Of a stretch of 64,000 bases of DNA, positions 60,270-64,000 are shown piece by piece. Source of the DNA: Variovorax sp. JS1663 (GTDB taxonomy: Bacteria; Pseudomonadota; Gammaproteobacteria; Burkholderiales; Burkholderiaceae_C); contig NZ_LYMK01000005.1 of the NCBI RefSeq assembly GCF_002157355.1, positions 1-64,000 on the forward strand. The letters run 5' to 3'. The notes under the pieces were generated by a model. It saw only the letters and a program-made list of their open reading frames with translations. It searched no databases and was not told the DNA's origin. Position 1 is the first letter of the stretch; every line of letters starts with the position of its first letter. Both the position numbers and the translations under genes were made by a program.

Positions 60270-60492
60270 GCGTCATCTCCAGCCATTCGTCGGCCGACAG
60301 GTCGAGCTTCGAGGTGGCGCTGCCGCGCAGCAGCGCAATCGCCTCTTCGGCGGGCGTGGTCGTGCGCTTGACGGGCTTCACCACGATCTGCTTGTTGCGG
60401 TACTCGAACTCGACCTCGTCATAGGGTTTGAGGCCGGCGAGCTCGCGGATGTTCTGGGGAATGGTCACCTGTCCCTTGGATGTGAGCCGCAT
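60256..60492 (-). CDS. AbrB/SpoVT-type antitoxin (VapB-like)
   Basis: Small antitoxin of 78 residues. The swapped-hairpin DNA-binding domain is MRLTSKGQVTIPQNIREL, followed by a strand-rich centre and an acidic C-terminal toxin-binding tail (KLDLSADEWLEMTRGER). It neutralises the PIN toxin encoded next, and should bind its own promoter. GGAGG lies 6 bases before ATG 60492. It overlaps the toxin gene by 14 bases. Confidence 0.9.
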   Translation of the reverse strand: MRLTSKGQVTIPQNIRELAGLKPYDEVEFEYRNKQIVVKPVKRTTTPAEEAIALLRGSATSKLDLSADEWLEMTRGER

Positions 60493-60502
60493 GCTGCGCC
60501 TC

Positions 60503-60532
60503 CGGTAATACTGGCAAAGTAAGAGTTTACCG
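60503..60532. promoter_or_regulatory. operator-like dyad of the VapBC-ettA operon
   Basis: Perfect CGGTAA (60503-60508) and TTACCG (60527-60532) arms enclose the inner pair TACT (60509-60512) and AGTA (60518-60521) around GGCAA. On the operon strand, a -10-like TATTAC lies at 60510-60505 inside the left arm. AbrB-type antitoxins repress from such dyads, so this fits autoregulation. Confidence 0.55.
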
Positions 60533-60595
60533 CAGCCGCCGCCACCGAGGCCGGGAGCGTCGCCATGGGCCTTGAAGCGCTGCTATTCTCGGCCG

Positions 60596-61807
60596 ATGCC
60601 CGCCCCCGATGCCTTCGAACAGGCCAAGCAGCTCTTTCTCGACGGGCTGCAGGCCTTCGAGGCGCAGCGCTTCGACGACGCCGAACGGCTCTTCCAGTCC
60701 TCGCTCGCCCTGCTTCCAGGACGAGTCTCGACGCTGATCAACCTCGCCGCTACGCAGGTGAAGCTGGCGCGGCCGCAGGATGCCCTGGCGACGGCCGAGC
60801 AGGTGCTGGCGGCCGAGCCCGGCAATGCCGACGCCTGGTTCCACAAGGCCAGCGCGCTGGGGCAACTGGAGCGCCACCGGGAGGCGCTGGCCGGCTACGA
60901 GAAGGTGCTGGCGCTCGGCACGCTCCCCGCCGCCGAGCCCTGGCTTCGCCACGGCCAGACCCTGCAGGCGCTGGACCAGCCGGAACGTGCGCTGACCTCC
61001 TACGAGCGGGCGCTGGCCGCGGCCCCCGGGTTGGCCCAGGCCTGGAGCAATCGGGGCGGGATTCTGCGGGAGATGAAGCGCAACGAAGAAGCCGCAGAAG
61101 CCTTCAGGCAGGCGCTGGCGCATGGCGCCGATCCCGAACTGCACCACTACTACCTGGCCTCGGTGTCCGCGCAGCCGACCCCGCCCACGGCGCCGGCCCA
61201 CTACGTCGAGACGCTCTTCGACGACTACGCGGACGAGTTCGATGCGCACCTGGTGGGCGTCCTCGGCTACCGCGCGCACGACACGCTGGTCAGGCAACTG
61301 GCGACGCTGGGCCGCGGCCCGTTCCGCTCCACCCTGGATCTCGGCTGCGGAACGGGCCTGTGCGCCCCGCTGCTGAAACCGATGACGCAGCGGCTCACCG
61401 GCGTCGACCTGTCCAGCCTGATGCTGGACAAGGCGCAGGCCCTCGGCCTCTACGACAGCCTCGTGCACGCGGACATCGTGGACCATCTTCGAGGCACGGA
61501 CGAGCGCTACGACCTGGTCACGGCGGCCGATGTCTTCATCTACGTCGGCGATCTGGAACCCGTTTTCGCGGCACTCGACCACGCGATGCAAGCGCACGGA
61601 CTCTTCTGCTTCTCTGCCGAGTGCGCCTCCACCGAAAGCGCCGATTTCGAGCTCTTGCCGAGCCTGCGCTACGCGCATTCGGAGCGCTACCTGCGTGCGC
61701 TGGCGGCACGCCACCGCTTCGATCTGCTCCAGCTGATCCGCGCGCCGATCCGCGAGGACCAGCGCGAATCCATCCCGGGCCTGTTCGTCTACCTGGCGCG
61801 CCGCTGA
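60596..61807 (+). CDS. TPR-domain SAM-dependent methyltransferase
   Basis: Protein of 403 residues. Residues about 5-190 are tetratricopeptide repeats (AEQVLAAEPGNADAWFHKASALGQLERHREALAGYEKVL). A class I methyltransferase follows, with SAM motif STLDLGCGTGLCAPLL near residue 245 and ADVFIYVGDLEPVF as the post-I region. The substrate is probably a protein or a small molecule held by the TPR part. TATTCT at 60584-60589 with a TGC extension lies 6 bases before ATG 60596. It is divergent from the antitoxin gene. Confidence 0.85.
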   Translation: MPAPDAFEQAKQLFLDGLQAFEAQRFDDAERLFQSSLALLPGRVSTLINLAATQVKLARPQDALATAEQVLAAEPGNADAWFHKASALGQLERHREALAGYEKVLALGTLPAAEPWLRHGQTLQALDQPERALTSYERALAAAPGLAQAWSNRGGILREMKRNEEAAEAFRQALAHGADPELHHYYLASVSAQPTPPTAPAHYVETLFDDYADEFDAHLVGVLGYRAHDTLVRQLATLGRGPFRSTLDLGCGTGLCAPLLKPMTQRLTGVDLSSLMLDKAQALGLYDSLVHADIVDHLRGTDERYDLVTAADVFIYVGDLEPVFAALDHAMQAHGLFCFSAECASTESADFELLPSLRYAHSERYLRALAARHRFDLLQLIRAPIREDQRESIPGLFVYLARR

Positions 61808-62030
61808 ACCCTGCGCCGGGCGGGCTCTTCCGACTCGTGCGACAATACTGGACGTTGCCGGGTCCAGTTGCCCGCAACACCGGCTCTCTGCCGGGGACGA
61901 AGAAGGCCCACCCAAGGCCCTCGAGCTCCACCCCTGACCCTCATCTGCCCCTACTGGCCCCGCGTCAAGAAACGAGTCGCGTGGGTGGGCCGATACCACC
62001 GCGCCGTGCAAAGGCGCTTGTTTGACATCA
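61808..62030 (+). promoter_or_regulatory. structured 5' leader of the rhlE-type helicase gene
   Basis: The leader of about 200 bases has several pairings. 61905-61914 (GGCCCACCCA) is perfectly complementary to 61982-61991 (TGGGTGGGCC). A local hairpin, 61984-61988 (GGTGG) with 61996-62000 (CCACC), uses part of the same right arm, so the two are mutually exclusive. A third stem GCGCC/GGCGC (62001-62005 and 62013-62017) is followed by TTGTTT, like an intrinsic terminator, 13 bases before ATG 62031. CCGGC/GCCGG at 61880-61894 is a further stem. No Shine-Dalgarno is seen, so leader structure is likely to decide expression. Confidence 0.6.
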
Positions 62031-63794
<1,764 letters not shown>

Positions 63795-63808
63795 GCGACC
63801 GAGGACCC

Positions 63809-63833
63809 AAAAAGGGCGCTGCGGCGCCCTTTT
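63809..63833. terminator. intrinsic terminator after rhlE
   Basis: GGGCGC (63814-63819), loop TGCG, GCGCCC (63824-63829), with A5 at 63809-63813 and T4 at 63830-63833. It can act in both directions, ending rhlE and the convergent ABC ATPase gene. Confidence 0.85.
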
Positions 63834-63851
63834 CTCTTGCCGGGGCGCGGT

Positions 63852-64000
63852 TCAGTTCAGCCTGCGCCCGCTCTGCCGATCGAACAGGTGCGCACTGTCG
63901 GCGCGGATCGACAGGCCGACCTGGTCATCCGGCATCGCATTGACCCGCCCGTGCACCACCAGGCCGATGCGGGCCTCGCCGACCTGCACCAGCAGTTCGG
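63852..64000 (-). CDS. ABC transporter ATP-binding protein, C-terminal TOBE end (partial)
   Basis: Only the last 48 codons lie in the window. The reading frame gives ELLVQVGEARIGLVVHGR near the start and DQVGLSIRADSAHLFD near the end, followed by RQSGRRLN and a stop. These match the TOBE-type regulatory domain of sugar or glycerol 3-phosphate importer ATPases (MalK/UgpC class). The ATPase domain lies beyond the window edge. It is too short to be reported in full. The convergent terminator at 63809-63833 lies just downstream. Confidence 0.72.
   Translation of the reverse strand, partial: ELLVQVGEARIGLVVHGRVNAMPDDQVGLSIRADSAHLFDRQSGRRLN

Overview
The window reads as chromosomal DNA of a Comamonadaceae betaproteobacterium, most likely Variovorax or a close relative. 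Overall GC is very high, with strong third-position GC that keeps long spurious antisense frames open. Family content fits this group: a Bug-type solute-binding protein, DUF6622, EgtB/EgtD, an MHS symporter, E. coli-type GshA, and short GC-rich hairpin repeats of the kind scattered between genes in this family. No rRNA, tRNA, CRISPR array, prophage or insertion sequence was seen. No stretch over about 300 bases lacks a gene. The assignment is from gene content only.

Layout. 1-4.6 kb: hairpin repeats, then an RND efflux pair on the minus strand (MdtB-like permease and its membrane fusion protein). 4.8-7.6 kb: DUF6622 membrane protein, 2TM protein, LytS-type kinase and LytTR regulator, closed by a bidirectional terminator. 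7.7-15 kb: PVYY-repeat secreted protein, glnS, an AstE/AspA-like deacylase, a type I methylase and specificity pair without a restriction subunit, and the RbgA/YlqF GTPase. 15-24 kb: membrane-anchored LytTR regulator facing an acyltransferase, BamE-like protein, class IV aminotransferase, lone receiver protein, ornithine cyclodeaminase family protein, gshA, DUF2252 protein and carboxylesterase. 24-31 kb: MHS symporter and a surface locus with a YadA-like trimeric autotransporter, a small secreted protein and a classical autotransporter, preceded by the only AT-rich patch seen.

31-46 kb: mnmH, DUF808, GNAT, a 49-residue basic protein with a ferredoxin, MFS exporter, RluA-type pseudouridine synthase, universal stress protein, 2OG dioxygenase, DUF427, the ergothioneine pair egtB-egtD, NDH-2, a row of small enzymes including a broken Nudix gene, LprI-like protein and an acyl-CoA ligase. 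46-51.5 kb: OsmC, Bug protein, then a GntR regulator in one operon with a complete polar amino acid ABC transporter. 51.5-58 kb: DUF1439 protein, glycerophosphodiesterase, a CadR-like regulator divergent from a short cation transporter, P1 peptidase, TAXI protein and sugar dehydrogenase. 58-64 kb: a VapBC-like module directly upstream of ettA, a TPR-methyltransferase, an rhlE-type helicase with a structured leader, and the end of an ABC ATPase gene.

Most of this is ordinary core and accessory metabolism. The items that most deserve follow-up are the rhlE leader with two mutually exclusive stems, the toxin-antitoxin module joined to the translational throttle ettA, the two adhesins with their unusual upstream DNA, the R-less methylase/specificity pair, the decayed Nudix gene, and a recurring arrangement in which a -10-like hexamer lies only a few bases before the start codon, which would give leaderless or nearly leaderless mRNAs.
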